Assembly (NCBI GenBank): GCA_050633205.1
Contig: JBOEGA010000152.1
Span: 1 to 17,401 of the forward strand
Reading direction: 5' to 3'
Length of the DNA: 17,401 bases
Origin: CBDHHC01 sp050633205
GTDB lineage: Bacteria > Pseudomonadota > Alphaproteobacteria > Rhizobiales > CBDHHC01
The position numbers and the translations under genes are program-made. The first letter of the stretch is position 1. The number at the start of each line of letters is the position of its first letter. The notes beneath the pieces are model-generated. The model did no database searches and was not told the DNA's origin. It worked only from the letters and a program-made list of their open reading frames with translations. Positions 6,044 to 13,685 of the stretch are shown piece after piece.

Positions 6044-6086
6044 ACCTCCCGAGCCAGAACGAAATATTGGATCTGGTTCGGGAGGT
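6044..6086. terminator. Hairpin between convergent genes, probable bidirectional terminator
   Basis: Arms 6044-6058 and 6072-6086 pair over 15 bp with one G-T wobble (6053/6077) and a 13-base loop. It lies 22 bases after the NADAR stop and 8 bases after the SGNH hydrolase stop. No strong T-tract follows on either strand, so termination efficiency is uncertain. Position is the main argument. Confidence 0.55.
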
Positions 6087-6094
6087 CAATCAGA

Positions 6095-6625
6095 CTACCT
6101 GACGTATTTTACTACCTGTGGCAGGATTTCCCGGGCAAGTTCCTTATACCCTTTTGGAGTGAGGTGTATGCGATCAAGCGCAGCATTTCCAGGTCGCCTC
6201 CCTACTTTGCGAAGAAGCGAATTTCGCATAATCATTACTTTAATTCTTCGCTTTTTCAGGCGTTGTGTAATTTCCCTGATGTTTGCGGCACGTTGAGTTC
6301 CGGTATAGCCCTGGCGATAGTCGTTACCACCCGGTTGCAATATAACCAACCGGGTTCCTTTTGGTACAGCGCTTGATAGCCGCTTCAACATCTGTTCAGT
6401 GGAATGCCCGCTAATGCCTTTATTAAGGACATTTGCGCGAACTCCTTTTGATCTCAAAAGCTTCTGCAATTGGGCCGGGTACGATTCGCTTCTACTGACA
6501 CCATAGCCATATGTGTTACTCGCTCCTAATGCAACGACAGTACCTCCGGCATAAGAGGAAGAAACCGGAAGGCTTATTGTCAGTAATATCGTGAAAATTA
6601 TAAGATTTTCTTTATACAAATTCAT
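6095..6625 (-). CDS. Secreted SGNH/GDSL-type esterase-lipase, TesA/arylesterase-like
   Basis: A 176-residue exported hydrolase. Residues 1-26 form a signal peptide (basic start, hydrophobic core, SSSYAGG). The four SGNH blocks are intact: block I GASNTYG with nucleophile S36 (GDS is replaced by GAS), block II NKGISGHST with G70, block III GGND with N101, and block V DRIHLTPKGY with D151 and H154. It should be a periplasmic esterase, thioesterase or lysophospholipase-type enzyme acting on ester bonds; the substrate is open. The GASNTYG-xGV start and the LVILQPGGND line recur in alphaproteobacterial proteins. ATG at 6625 has AGAAGGA about 7 bases upstream. It is monocistronic, converging on the hairpin at 6044-6086. 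Confidence 0.85.
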   Translation of the reverse strand: MNLYKENLIIFTILLTISLPVSSSYAGGTVVALGASNTYGYGVSRSESYPAQLQKLLRSKGVRANVLNKGISGHSTEQMLKRLSSAVPKGTRLVILQPGGNDYRQGYTGTQRAANIREITQRLKKRRIKVMIMRNSLLRKVGRRPGNAALDRIHLTPKGYKELAREILPQVVKYVR

Positions 6626-6722
6626 AATCTTATCCTTCTATTTTAATATAGACCATGAATATAACATTGCTAATATTGTAACGTCATCATGTAATCGTTC
6701 TTGGTATGCAGGTTTGCTGTTT

Positions 6723-7009
6723 TTACTTGGCACTCAGCACTTTCAGCACTGCTGTATTCAGCTGTTCCATAGTCCGGCCTTGAGTCTCTATCAGGCAGTC
6801 CAATCTCATATTGCGTTTAGTGAAAAAACTGTCTTTCATTGGCAGGTTGCCAGGTTTTTTTGTGCAGATTTCGTTGCCGCATTCCCAATAACCACCATCA
6901 AACAAATTACACTGCAACCCTTCCTCGGGAGCATCTATTCCATCGAGTTTTAGAGATTTATTTTTAATAATAATTTTCTTCCAGGATATAAGATAATTGC
7001 CAGCGACAT
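6723..7009 (-). pseudogene. Thermonuclease (SNase)-like relic
   Basis: Between the SGNH gene and the BKACE stop, the minus strand encodes a segment resembling exported SNase-fold proteins: KSLKLDGIDAPEEGLQC, then GGYWECGNEI and a later RLDCLIETQGRT. In these families the pattern R-L-x-G-I-D-A-P-E...C...W-x-C-G is typical. This frame is open back into the BKACE end but has no ATG or GTG before the motif. The first usable codon is a TTG at 6917, inside the domain. A short ATG frame (start 7009, about 19 codons, SLAIILYPG) overlaps in another phase and looks like a broken signal peptide. The nuclease residues of the N-terminal half are missing. I read it as a frameshifted or truncated relic. A short expressed peptide cannot be excluded. 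The remaining DNA from 6626 to 6722 shows nothing recognisable. Confidence 0.4.
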
Positions 7010-7040
7010 AATAGCAATGAAGTACTGATAGCGCCTCACT

Positions 7041-7865
7041 CTATACTAATTCCCCCCACAACAACGCCTTCGCCCCACCAGCATCCAGCACATTCAACCC
7101 CAGCGCTTTCGCCGCTTCCACTGTTTGAGCCACCAGCTCATAACTGCCTTTGGCGACTGATCCATCATTCAGCAAACGGTTATTCTCAAAACCGACCCTC
7201 GGGTGCCCACCCTGCTCCATAGCGAGTTTCATACAGGCACCTTCCGTTTTGCCAAACGCGCAGCAAAACCACGGGAACGATATTTCTCCCGCTTCGCGCA
7301 CCATCGGGAGCAGTTCAGCGCTATCAGCAATCAGGTTACTGGCATAACGGCCAAGGACAAACAGCATGCCGGAAGGACCATGTTCGGGGATAATACCTTC
7401 GCTCCGGAGGAATTTGTAATACTGCACATCTGCGGCATCATATAAAATATGCTGGATATGAATATCCGCTTCCGCTGCCCAGGCATAAAACTCGCCAGCA
7501 CTACTTTCCTCAGCCGGGCTTGGAACCATTTCACGCAGTGCAACACTTGCCATATCCGGCTTTACCGAGTGCACAATCTCTTTTTGCTGATATGGAGAAT
7601 AACGGCCAACGGCTTCGGTTGTTATCTGGACCATCAGCTCCGGCGCCTGTTCGGAAATTTCAGCAAGAAGCTCCGTATACAAACCTGAATCCAGCACATG
7701 AATGCCATCTTTATCCCGGACATGCGCATGAATGACAGACGCACCGGCATCCCGGCACCTGAGGGCTTCCTGTGTGATTTCTTCTATTGTGAGAGGCAAA
7801 GCCGGATGGTCAGCCTTGCTGGCCCGCGCACCATTTGGTGCGGCCATGATGATTACATCTTTCAT
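7041..7865 (-). CDS. Beta-keto acid cleavage enzyme (BKACE, DUF849, Kce-like)
   Basis: A 274-residue TIM-barrel enzyme. Family members condense a beta-keto acid with acetyl-CoA to give acetoacetate plus the CoA ester of the remaining acid. The prototype is the lysine-fermentation enzyme Kce, and others act on dehydrocarnitine and further keto acids. The Zn motif H46-A-H48 (VIHAHVRD) and the distant Glu of VGFENN (E227), preceded by R223, are present. The N-terminus APNGARASKADHPALPLT marks the NGAR-type subgroup. The residue after the Zn Glu is Asn (N228). It is the last gene of the operon: its ATG lies 12 bases behind the aminotransferase stop, with only a weak AAGTAAG site, so expression probably depends on translation of the upstream gene. 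The substrate is probably the oxo product of that aminotransferase (inference). Confidence 0.85.
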   Translation of the reverse strand: MKDVIIMAAPNGARASKADHPALPLTIEEITQEALRCRDAGASVIHAHVRDKDGIHVLDSGLYTELLAEISEQAPELMVQITTEAVGRYSPYQQKEIVHSVKPDMASVALREMVPSPAEESSAGEFYAWAAEADIHIQHILYDAADVQYYKFLRSEGIIPEHGPSGMLFVLGRYASNLIADSAELLPMVREAGEISFPWFCCAFGKTEGACMKLAMEQGGHPRVGFENNRLLNDGSVAKGSYELVAQTVEAAKALGLNVLDAGGAKALLWGELV

Positions 7866-7877
7866 AGTGCTTACTTA

Positions 7878-9212
7878 CTATCCAATCGTATCGATTGACA
7901 TACTAACAGCACTTTCCAGTTTTGTAACCAGTTCTTCAAGTTGGGAATCTTCGATGATAAATGGAGGAGCCAGCAGAATATGATCGCCAAGCCTGCCGTC
8001 AATGGTGCCCCCCATTGCAAAACACATAAGGCCCTGCTCAAATGCATTTGCCTTGATCTTTTTATTGAGCTGATTATCGGGCGAAAATGGCTCTTTTGTT
8101 ACACGGTCTTTTACGAACTCAATACCCTGAAACAATCCGCGACCGCGAATATCACCAACATGGGGTTTATCTGAAAAGCGCTCCAGCAAAAGGCTCCGCA
8201 GCTTTTCCCCCTGCTCAACGACACGCTGAACCAGTCCACGTTCCGTGATAGCCGAAATAACAGACACCCCCGCTGCACACGCCGTGGCATGTCCAATATA
8301 GGTATGACCATGCTGGAACATGCCACTACCCTGCTCTATAGTCTGATAAATCTCCCTAGAGCACAGCGCTGCACCGAGGGGCTGATAACCACCGCCCACA
8401 CCCTTTGCAATAGTGATAATGTCAGGAGATACCCCCTCCTGCTCACAGGCATAAAGCGAACCGGTCCGCCCCATGCCGCACATTATTTCATCCAATATTA
8501 GCAGAACACCATAATTATCGCAAATTTCCCGCACCCTCTTGAAGTAGCCGGAAACCGCCGGAACCGCCCCCAGCGTCGACCCGACGACGGGTTCCGCGAT
8601 GAACGCCATAACCTGTTCCGGACCAAGGCGCAGGATCTCGGCTTCCAGCTCATTGGCACATCTGAGACCATATTGCTCAGCCGTTTCCTCAACAGACTGG
8701 TAACGATACGCATAACACGGAGAAATATGAGATGTTTCAATAAGTAAGGGCCTGTATTGCTGCCTCCGCCACTCATTACCACCAGCCGCCAGAGCACCAA
8801 GCGTATTGCCATGATAACTCTGCTTGCGGGCAATAATTCTGGACCGCGAGACCTCTCCCTTTTCAACATAATACTGGCGCGCAAGTTTCAGTGCTGTTTC
8901 CACAGCCTCGGATCCGCCGGATACGAAATAGACGCTATCTATATTTTCAGGGGCGAGTTCGACCAGAAGATCGGCCAGTTGTTCAGCAGACTTTGAGGTG
9001 AAGTAGCTGGTGTGAGCATAGGCCATCTCCTCAAGTTGTTTTTTAATTGCATCCTTAACGGATTGATCGCTGTGCCCCAGGCAGGACACAGCAGCTCCAC
9101 CGGAACCATCAAGATACTGTTTCCCCCCGGCATCCATGATGTAGCAACCTTCAGCAGCTACCGCGATGGGAAGCTTCGCTTTCATGTGCCGGGGGAAAAC
9201 ATGTCCTGACAT
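7878..9212 (-). CDS. PLP-dependent class III aminotransferase
   Basis: A 444-residue cytosolic omega-aminotransferase of fold type I. Seen: the PLP phosphate loop SGGSEA (98-103), YHG (133-135), IAEPVVG (205-211), LDEIMCGMGRTG with D241 contacting the PLP ring nitrogen, and the Schiff-base lysine K270 in IAKGVGGGYQPLG. GHTYIGHATACAAG supplies the Thr/His region of the second subunit. Class III enzymes act on omega-amino groups, beta-amino acids, taurine, diamines or glutamate semialdehyde with pyruvate or 2-oxoglutarate as acceptor. Exact specificity is not readable. Its position directly before a BKACE suggests it makes a beta-keto acid from a beta-amino acid (inference). ATG at 9212 lies 5 bases after the UspA stop, with AGGG inside the UspA end. 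An in-frame Met at residue 10 is an alternative start. Confidence 0.88.
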   Translation of the reverse strand: MSGHVFPRHMKAKLPIAVAAEGCYIMDAGGKQYLDGSGGAAVSCLGHSDQSVKDAIKKQLEEMAYAHTSYFTSKSAEQLADLLVELAPENIDSVYFVSGGSEAVETALKLARQYYVEKGEVSRSRIIARKQSYHGNTLGALAAGGNEWRRQQYRPLLIETSHISPCYAYRYQSVEETAEQYGLRCANELEAEILRLGPEQVMAFIAEPVVGSTLGAVPAVSGYFKRVREICDNYGVLLILDEIMCGMGRTGSLYACEQEGVSPDIITIAKGVGGGYQPLGAALCSREIYQTIEQGSGMFQHGHTYIGHATACAAGVSVISAITERGLVQRVVEQGEKLRSLLLERFSDKPHVGDIRGRGLFQGIEFVKDRVTKEPFSPDNQLNKKIKANAFEQGLMCFAMGGTIDGRLGDHILLAPPFIIEDSQLEELVTKLESAVSMSIDTIG

Positions 9213-9217
9213 TTCAT

Positions 9218-9649
9218 CTAATCCCTGATGACAAAGACAGACTGATTGGCATGACGCACAACTCTCGCAGCATTAGGCCCAAGAAGATAATCTTTCAGCT
9301 CCGGCCTGTGCGCACCAATAACAATGGCATCGCACTTCACCTTGTCAGCCGTCTTCATTATCTCGTCATAGACCGAACCATGCCCTATATGCGCAGTGCT
9401 CTTTACATCAGAGGGGATATTATCCGATACAAAGCCCGTCAGTCTGCTATTGATTTCCTGCATGGCTTTCTGCTCGAAACTCTTGTCAAAATATGATCCG
9501 ACAATAGACATTCCAAAGTCAGGAAGAACTGCAATAACATGCAGTTCCGCCCCTACCGTCTGTGCCATTTTAACAGCAAATTCCGTAGACTTTTTCCAAC
9601 TGTTCGGAGCATTCAGGTCAACTGAAAGCAAGATCGAGTTAAATAACAT
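9218..9649 (-). CDS. UspA-family universal stress protein (TeaD-like context)
   Basis: A 143-residue single Usp domain, normal in length. The N-terminal strand SILLSVDLN provides the conserved Asp. The C-terminal nucleotide loop reads IGAH...LLGPNAARVVRHANQSVFVIR, a variant of the ATP-binding G-x2-G-x9-G-S/T pattern in which the first Gly pair reads GAHR and the final Ser/Thr is replaced around GPN. ATP binding is plausible but not certain. Usp genes next to TRAP transporter genes are known: TeaD of Halomonas elongata binds ATP and restrains the ectoine transporter TeaABC. The same regulatory role is inferred here. ATG at 9649 has AAGGAG overlapping the permease stop codon, with a gap of only 11 bases, which points to translational coupling with the permease. 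Confidence 0.85.
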   Translation of the reverse strand: MLFNSILLSVDLNAPNSWKKSTEFAVKMAQTVGAELHVIAVLPDFGMSIVGSYFDKSFEQKAMQEINSRLTGFVSDNIPSDVKSTAHIGHGSVYDEIMKTADKVKCDAIVIGAHRPELKDYLLGPNAARVVRHANQSVFVIRD

Positions 9650-9660
9650 TACGACTCTCC

Positions 9661-12309
9661 TTAAAACGCTGGTTGAGTTGCTCTTCTGCGCTGAATAACA
9701 ACGATCAGAATAAGCAGCAGGAAGCCAGGGATAAACATCAGCTCTTTAGGTGGACGCTGTAGTTCCGGCACTTGCATTTTGGTGACAACAACAGGATTGT
9801 CAGCATTAAAGTCAAACTGTCTGTTCAGTTTGGCATGTGGACCGCCAAATGGTTCTTCCAGCTTCAAAGCCTTGCCATCAAGAGCCATTTCAAGACCCTG
9901 AGATTTAAGTCGTTCATCACCAGAGCCGGCCTTATCCAGATTGACCTGAATAATTTTGTCTCTTGTGACACCGGCTTCCCTGTTATCAGGTCCTGTAATA
10001 TGCAGACGGACTTTTGCATTTTCAGGCTGCTTTCCTGCCATTTCCAGAACATTGTTCACTCCAACATCAGAGAATGGCGGATAAATTTTATTCATCCAGA
10101 AATCAGGTCTGAACAGCGTAAATGCAATCAGAAGCAATACTGCAGTTTCCCAGTACCTGCTTTTAGCGATGAAATAGCCCTGTGTAGCAGCCGCAAATAA
10201 CAGCATGGCTATGAGTGATATCATAAAGATCATCACCGCCGCACCAACTCCGGCCACAGTACCAAGGTCCACTCCGATAAGAAGCAGGTCAGTATTAAAG
10301 ATAAACATGAATGGCAGCGCTGCAGTACGGATATCGTACATAAAGCCCTGAACACCGGTCTTAATTGGGTCGCCACCACTGATTGCCGCAGCCGCATAAG
10401 CGGCCAGCCCGACCGGCGGTGTATCATCTGCCAGTATGCCGAAGTAGAACACAAACATGTGTACAGCAATCAACGGAACAAACAGCCCTGAGTCCTGCCC
10501 CACAGCAACAATTACCGGCGCCATCAGTGACGATACGATAATATAGTTTGCCGTCGTAGGAAGCCCCATACCGAGTATCAGACTAAGCACAGCAACCAGT
10601 GTCAGCAGAATTATCAGATTACCGCCAGCAAGTGTTTCAACAACCTGTACGATAACAGCATGAGCACCGGTCTGTGCCAAAGCACCAACGATAATGCCCG
10701 CAGCACCGGTTGCAACACCGATACCGATCATATTACGCGCACCTGATATAAGACCGTTTATAATATCATCCCAGCCCTGCTTCACATTTTTTACCAGCTC
10801 AAAATCACCCCGGAAGAATGATTTGATCGGGTGATGTGTCAGCGCGACAATCGCCATGGCAATGGTTGCATACAGTGCAGAAGGCGCAGGGGACAAACGT
10901 ACGACCATCAGATTCCAGACCAGCACAAAAATTGGAAGTGCATAATACAGGCCTGCAAATAACGTAGGCGTCAGCCTTGGTGCTGTTAATACCTGACTGT
11001 TCGGATCATCAACCTCAATATCAGGAAAACGGGCAGATACGTAAAGCAGTGCCAGATACACAAAGCCCAGTAATCCGAGCACAACAGGCAACGAACCTCC
11101 CGGGAACATGACATCAAGCAGCGCCCTGAGTTGTATGACCGCAAAAACAATAAGCCCGGTTGCTATAAAGCCCGACAGTGCAAGATAGCCAATAACGAGT
11201 AGTGTCATTTTTCTGCCTGGCTTTTCAAGACCTTTAAGCTCAAGCTTCAGAGCTTCAAGATGCACAATATATAGCAGTGCAATATATGAAATTACCGCAG
11301 GTAGAAATGCGTGCTTGATAACGTCAAGATATGAAATACCAACATACTCAATCATCAGGAATGCAGCAGCACCCATAACAGGCGGAGTAAGCTGACCATT
11401 TGTAGATGAAGCAACCTCAACAGCACCTGCTTTTTCAGCAGAAAACCCAATTCGACGCATAAGCGGAATTGTGAATGTTCCGGTTGTTACGGTATTTGCA
11501 ATAGAGGAACCGGAAATCATACCGGTAAGCGCAGATGAAAGAACAGAAGCTTTTGCCGGACCACCACGAAGAGAACCAAGCAACGCAACCGCCACCTTGA
11601 TAAACCAGTTACCGGCCCCGGCCTTTTCCAGAAGTCCGCCAAACAATACAAACAGGAAGATCATGGTAGCCGATACGCCAATCGCTACACCAAAGACCCC
11701 TTCTGTCTGCATCCAGAAAAATGTAATACCAGTACTGAAAGACTTGCCGCCATAATTGGTAAGGTCACGAATATATTCGGAATATCCGCCAAGAAAAACA
11801 AGAGCAACAAATAATGAACAAACGATAACCAGAGGCAGGCCCAGCGCTCTGTAAGCGCACACCAGAAGAATAACCATGCCTATTGTAGACACGACAATAT
11901 CTTCCATCAGCCATTGGCCGGGACGATCTGCAATAGCATCTTTAAATACGATCAGGTAAAGACAGGAGGCAACGCCCAGCGCAGCAAGTACCCAGTCATA
12001 GGCCGGTATACGATCTCGGGGCGAATTTTTTAAAAGAGGAAATGCGAAAGTGGCAAGGGCAATAGAAAAAGCTAAATGTATATATCTGGAAGGATCGCCA
12101 ACCATATAGTTGACCAGAGGAATTCCCAGCGCTTCGGAAAGCATGCCTGGAAGACTGGAGGCAATAAATAACTGATAGAGTGACCATGTGAGACAGAGCC
12201 CTATTATCAGTTTTCCCTGAAAGCCCGCGGGGTTACGCGCTCCCGTATCTGCCTGCGCGACGATATCATCGGCGCTGACCTGGCTAGTTGCAGTGGCTTC
12301 CTGCGACAT
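9661..12309 (-). CDS. TAXI-family TRAP transporter fused permease with DUF3394 tail
   Basis: An 882-residue inner-membrane protein that fuses the small (DctQ-like) and large (DctM-like) TRAP subunits, as usual for TAXI systems. It moves the ligand delivered by the binding protein, driven by a sodium or proton gradient. The N-terminal part has several hydrophobic helices up to about residue 190. The transport core carries paired repeats, including GMISGSSIANTVTTGTF near 265 and GMGLPTTANYIIVSSLMAP near 585, the two TRAP hairpin signatures. After about residue 735 there is an extra soluble region of about 120 residues (VGVNNVLEMAGK...), then a last helix (MFIPGFLLLILIVVI) and the tail RRRATQPAF. 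This matches the DUF3394 extension of some TAXI permeases and would face the periplasm if the last two helices flank it. ATG at 12309 has AAGGA 8 bases upstream. Confidence 0.9.
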   Translation of the reverse strand: MSQEATATSQVSADDIVAQADTGARNPAGFQGKLIIGLCLTWSLYQLFIASSLPGMLSEALGIPLVNYMVGDPSRYIHLAFSIALATFAFPLLKNSPRDRIPAYDWVLAALGVASCLYLIVFKDAIADRPGQWLMEDIVVSTIGMVILLVCAYRALGLPLVIVCSLFVALVFLGGYSEYIRDLTNYGGKSFSTGITFFWMQTEGVFGVAIGVSATMIFLFVLFGGLLEKAGAGNWFIKVAVALLGSLRGGPAKASVLSSALTGMISGSSIANTVTTGTFTIPLMRRIGFSAEKAGAVEVASSTNGQLTPPVMGAAAFLMIEYVGISYLDVIKHAFLPAVISYIALLYIVHLEALKLELKGLEKPGRKMTLLVIGYLALSGFIATGLIVFAVIQLRALLDVMFPGGSLPVVLGLLGFVYLALLYVSARFPDIEVDDPNSQVLTAPRLTPTLFAGLYYALPIFVLVWNLMVVRLSPAPSALYATIAMAIVALTHHPIKSFFRGDFELVKNVKQGWDDIINGLISGARNMIGIGVATGAAGIIVGALAQTGAHAVIVQVVETLAGGNLIILLTLVAVLSLILGMGLPTTANYIIVSSLMAPVIVAVGQDSGLFVPLIAVHMFVFYFGILADDTPPVGLAAYAAAAISGGDPIKTGVQGFMYDIRTAALPFMFIFNTDLLLIGVDLGTVAGVGAAVMIFMISLIAMLLFAAATQGYFIAKSRYWETAVLLLIAFTLFRPDFWMNKIYPPFSDVGVNNVLEMAGKQPENAKVRLHITGPDNREAGVTRDKIIQVNLDKAGSGDERLKSQGLEMALDGKALKLEEPFGGPHAKLNRQFDFNADNPVVVTKMQVPELQRPPKELMFIPGFLLLILIVVIQRRRATQPAF

Positions 12310-12350
12310 TATTATTATCCTTCCACGACTGTTATTCTCTGATATTTTAA

Positions 12351-12384
12351 AGAGGCGCAGTCATGCGGCGTTAACTGCACCTCT
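12351..12384 (-). promoter_or_regulatory. Intercistronic hairpin between binding protein and permease
   Basis: On the minus strand, 12384-12374 pairs with 12361-12351 over 11 bp with one G-U pair (12379/12356) and a 12-base loop, followed by TTTAAAA. It lies 16 bases after the binding-protein stop and 41 bases before the permease start. Such hairpins commonly stabilise or attenuate the message so that the binding protein is made in excess over the permease. That role is inferred. Confidence 0.5.
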
Positions 12385-12400
12385 CCTGAGAGACTAAGCT

Positions 12401-13366
12401 TTATTTAATCAGCTTAAGCTCTTTGTAAGCTTTTGCAGCACCATCATGCAGAGGTGCAGAAAGGCCGTCTTTTACCATTTGAGCTGGTTCAAGATTTTTG
12501 AAAGCCGGGTGTAGTTTTCTGAAAGCTTCGATGTTTTCCATCACAGTTTTCGCAACAACATAAACAACTTTCTCAGAAACTTTCGCAGAAGTTACAAATG
12601 TAGCGCCAACACCAAATGTTGTTACATCAGCATCAGTACCTTTGTACATTTTTCCTGGAATTGTAGCTGTACGGTAAAAAGGATTTTCCTTGATCAGCTT
12701 TTCTACTTCTGCACCCGTTACAGGAACGATTACAGCATCACAGGTTGTTGTTGCTTCTTTGATCGCAGCAGAAGGGTGACCAACTGTATATACCATCACA
12801 TCAATGTTGCCATCACAAAGCTGCTTGGCCATTTCAGAGCCTTTATACTCTGTAGCAAGTTTGAAGTCGCCTTTTTTCATGCCAAACGCACTCATAACAA
12901 CTTCCATTGTTGCACGCTGACCTGAACCAGGATTACCGATATTTACACGTTTGCCTTTAATGTCAGCAAATGATTTGATGTTAGCATCTTTACGTGCAAC
13001 GACAGTAAATGGCTCTGGGTGTACAGAGAAAACTGCACGAATTTCAGGGAATGGGTTTTTTTCAAACTTGGAAGTGCCCTTGTAAGCGTGATGCTGCCAG
13101 TCAGACTGCGCTACACCAAACTCAAGCTCACCAGCTTTGATTGTATTGATATTGTAAACAGATCCACCAGTAGATTCCACAGCACAACGAATACCGTGCT
13201 CTTTGCGTTGCTTATTCACCAGACGGCAGATCGCCCCGCCTGTTGGATAATAAACGCCGGTAACTCCGCCTGTACCGATTGAAATAAACTTGGTGTCTGC
13301 AGCAATAGCGCTTGCAAATGCGCCAACTGTCATTGCTGCTGCTAGTGCTAATGATTGGAATTTCAT
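12401..13366 (-). CDS. TAXI-family TRAP solute-binding protein
   Basis: A 321-residue periplasmic binding protein. Residues 1-22 form a signal peptide (MKFQSLALAAAMTVGAFASA...). The mature start carries the TAXI signature ISIGTGGVTGVYYPTGGAICRLVN, followed by VESTGGSVYNI, GELEFGVAQSDWQHHAY and RVNIGNPGSGQRATME. C47 and C61 are spaced to form a disulfide. Characterised TAXI proteins bind glutamate, 2-oxoglutarate or related small acids; the ligand here is unknown, and context suggests an amino-carboxylate. The start at 13366 has AAGGGAG about 8 bases upstream. The longer open frame to 13417 would put charged residues before the signal peptide. It is the first gene of the five-gene operon, and its upstream 319 bases hold the likely control region. 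Confidence 0.9.
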   Translation of the reverse strand: MKFQSLALAAAMTVGAFASAIAADTKFISIGTGGVTGVYYPTGGAICRLVNKQRKEHGIRCAVESTGGSVYNINTIKAGELEFGVAQSDWQHHAYKGTSKFEKNPFPEIRAVFSVHPEPFTVVARKDANIKSFADIKGKRVNIGNPGSGQRATMEVVMSAFGMKKGDFKLATEYKGSEMAKQLCDGNIDVMVYTVGHPSAAIKEATTTCDAVIVPVTGAEVEKLIKENPFYRTATIPGKMYKGTDADVTTFGVGATFVTSAKVSEKVVYVVAKTVMENIEAFRKLHPAFKNLEPAQMVKDGLSAPLHDGAAKAYKELKLIK

Positions 13367-13404
13367 TAATTCTTCTCCCTTAGTATGGATAGGCATAATT
13401 AAAG

Positions 13405-13531
13405 ATATGCGCAGCATATAAAATCACACTTAATCAGAGGATTGTATGTCAGGATTTTCCCCTACAATTATGAGAACCTCCTCCAATTAAAGATTCCACA
13501 CATAAAATATGCGCAATATCTACTTATTATA
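13405..13531 (-). promoter_or_regulatory. Promoter/leader region of the TAXI operon with repeated ATATGCGCA
   Basis: The gap 13367-13685 has no gene. On the minus strand a perfect TATAAT (complement of 13526-13531) is a good -10 box, about 160 bases before the start codon; no clear -35 was seen. ATATGCGCA occurs twice, at 13405-13413 and 13507-13515, 102 bases apart. The first copy is part of the inverted repeat ATATGC-GCA-GCATAT (13405-13419). Both lie downstream of the -10 box, a position suited to repression or looping. Nothing else was recognised, and no clear terminator follows the regulator gene. Confidence 0.4.
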
Positions 13532-13685
13532 CAAAGGGATAGACTATTCATACCTAAACTTATCAACATCCCCAAAAAAGACTAAAGTATAAGAAAAGTC
13601 GTGTGCAAAATCTGGTTCAGAAATTAATTTAAGGTACAAATATACAGTTATTGAATTCTTTTCATTTATTACGTACGTACTTGAG

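Noticed and set aside
6038..6376. Plus-strand frame of 112 codons
   Set aside because: Antisense to the SGNH hydrolase and begins in the terminator hairpin.
8498..8884. Minus-strand frame of 128 codons
   Set aside because: Out-of-frame shadow within the aminotransferase gene.
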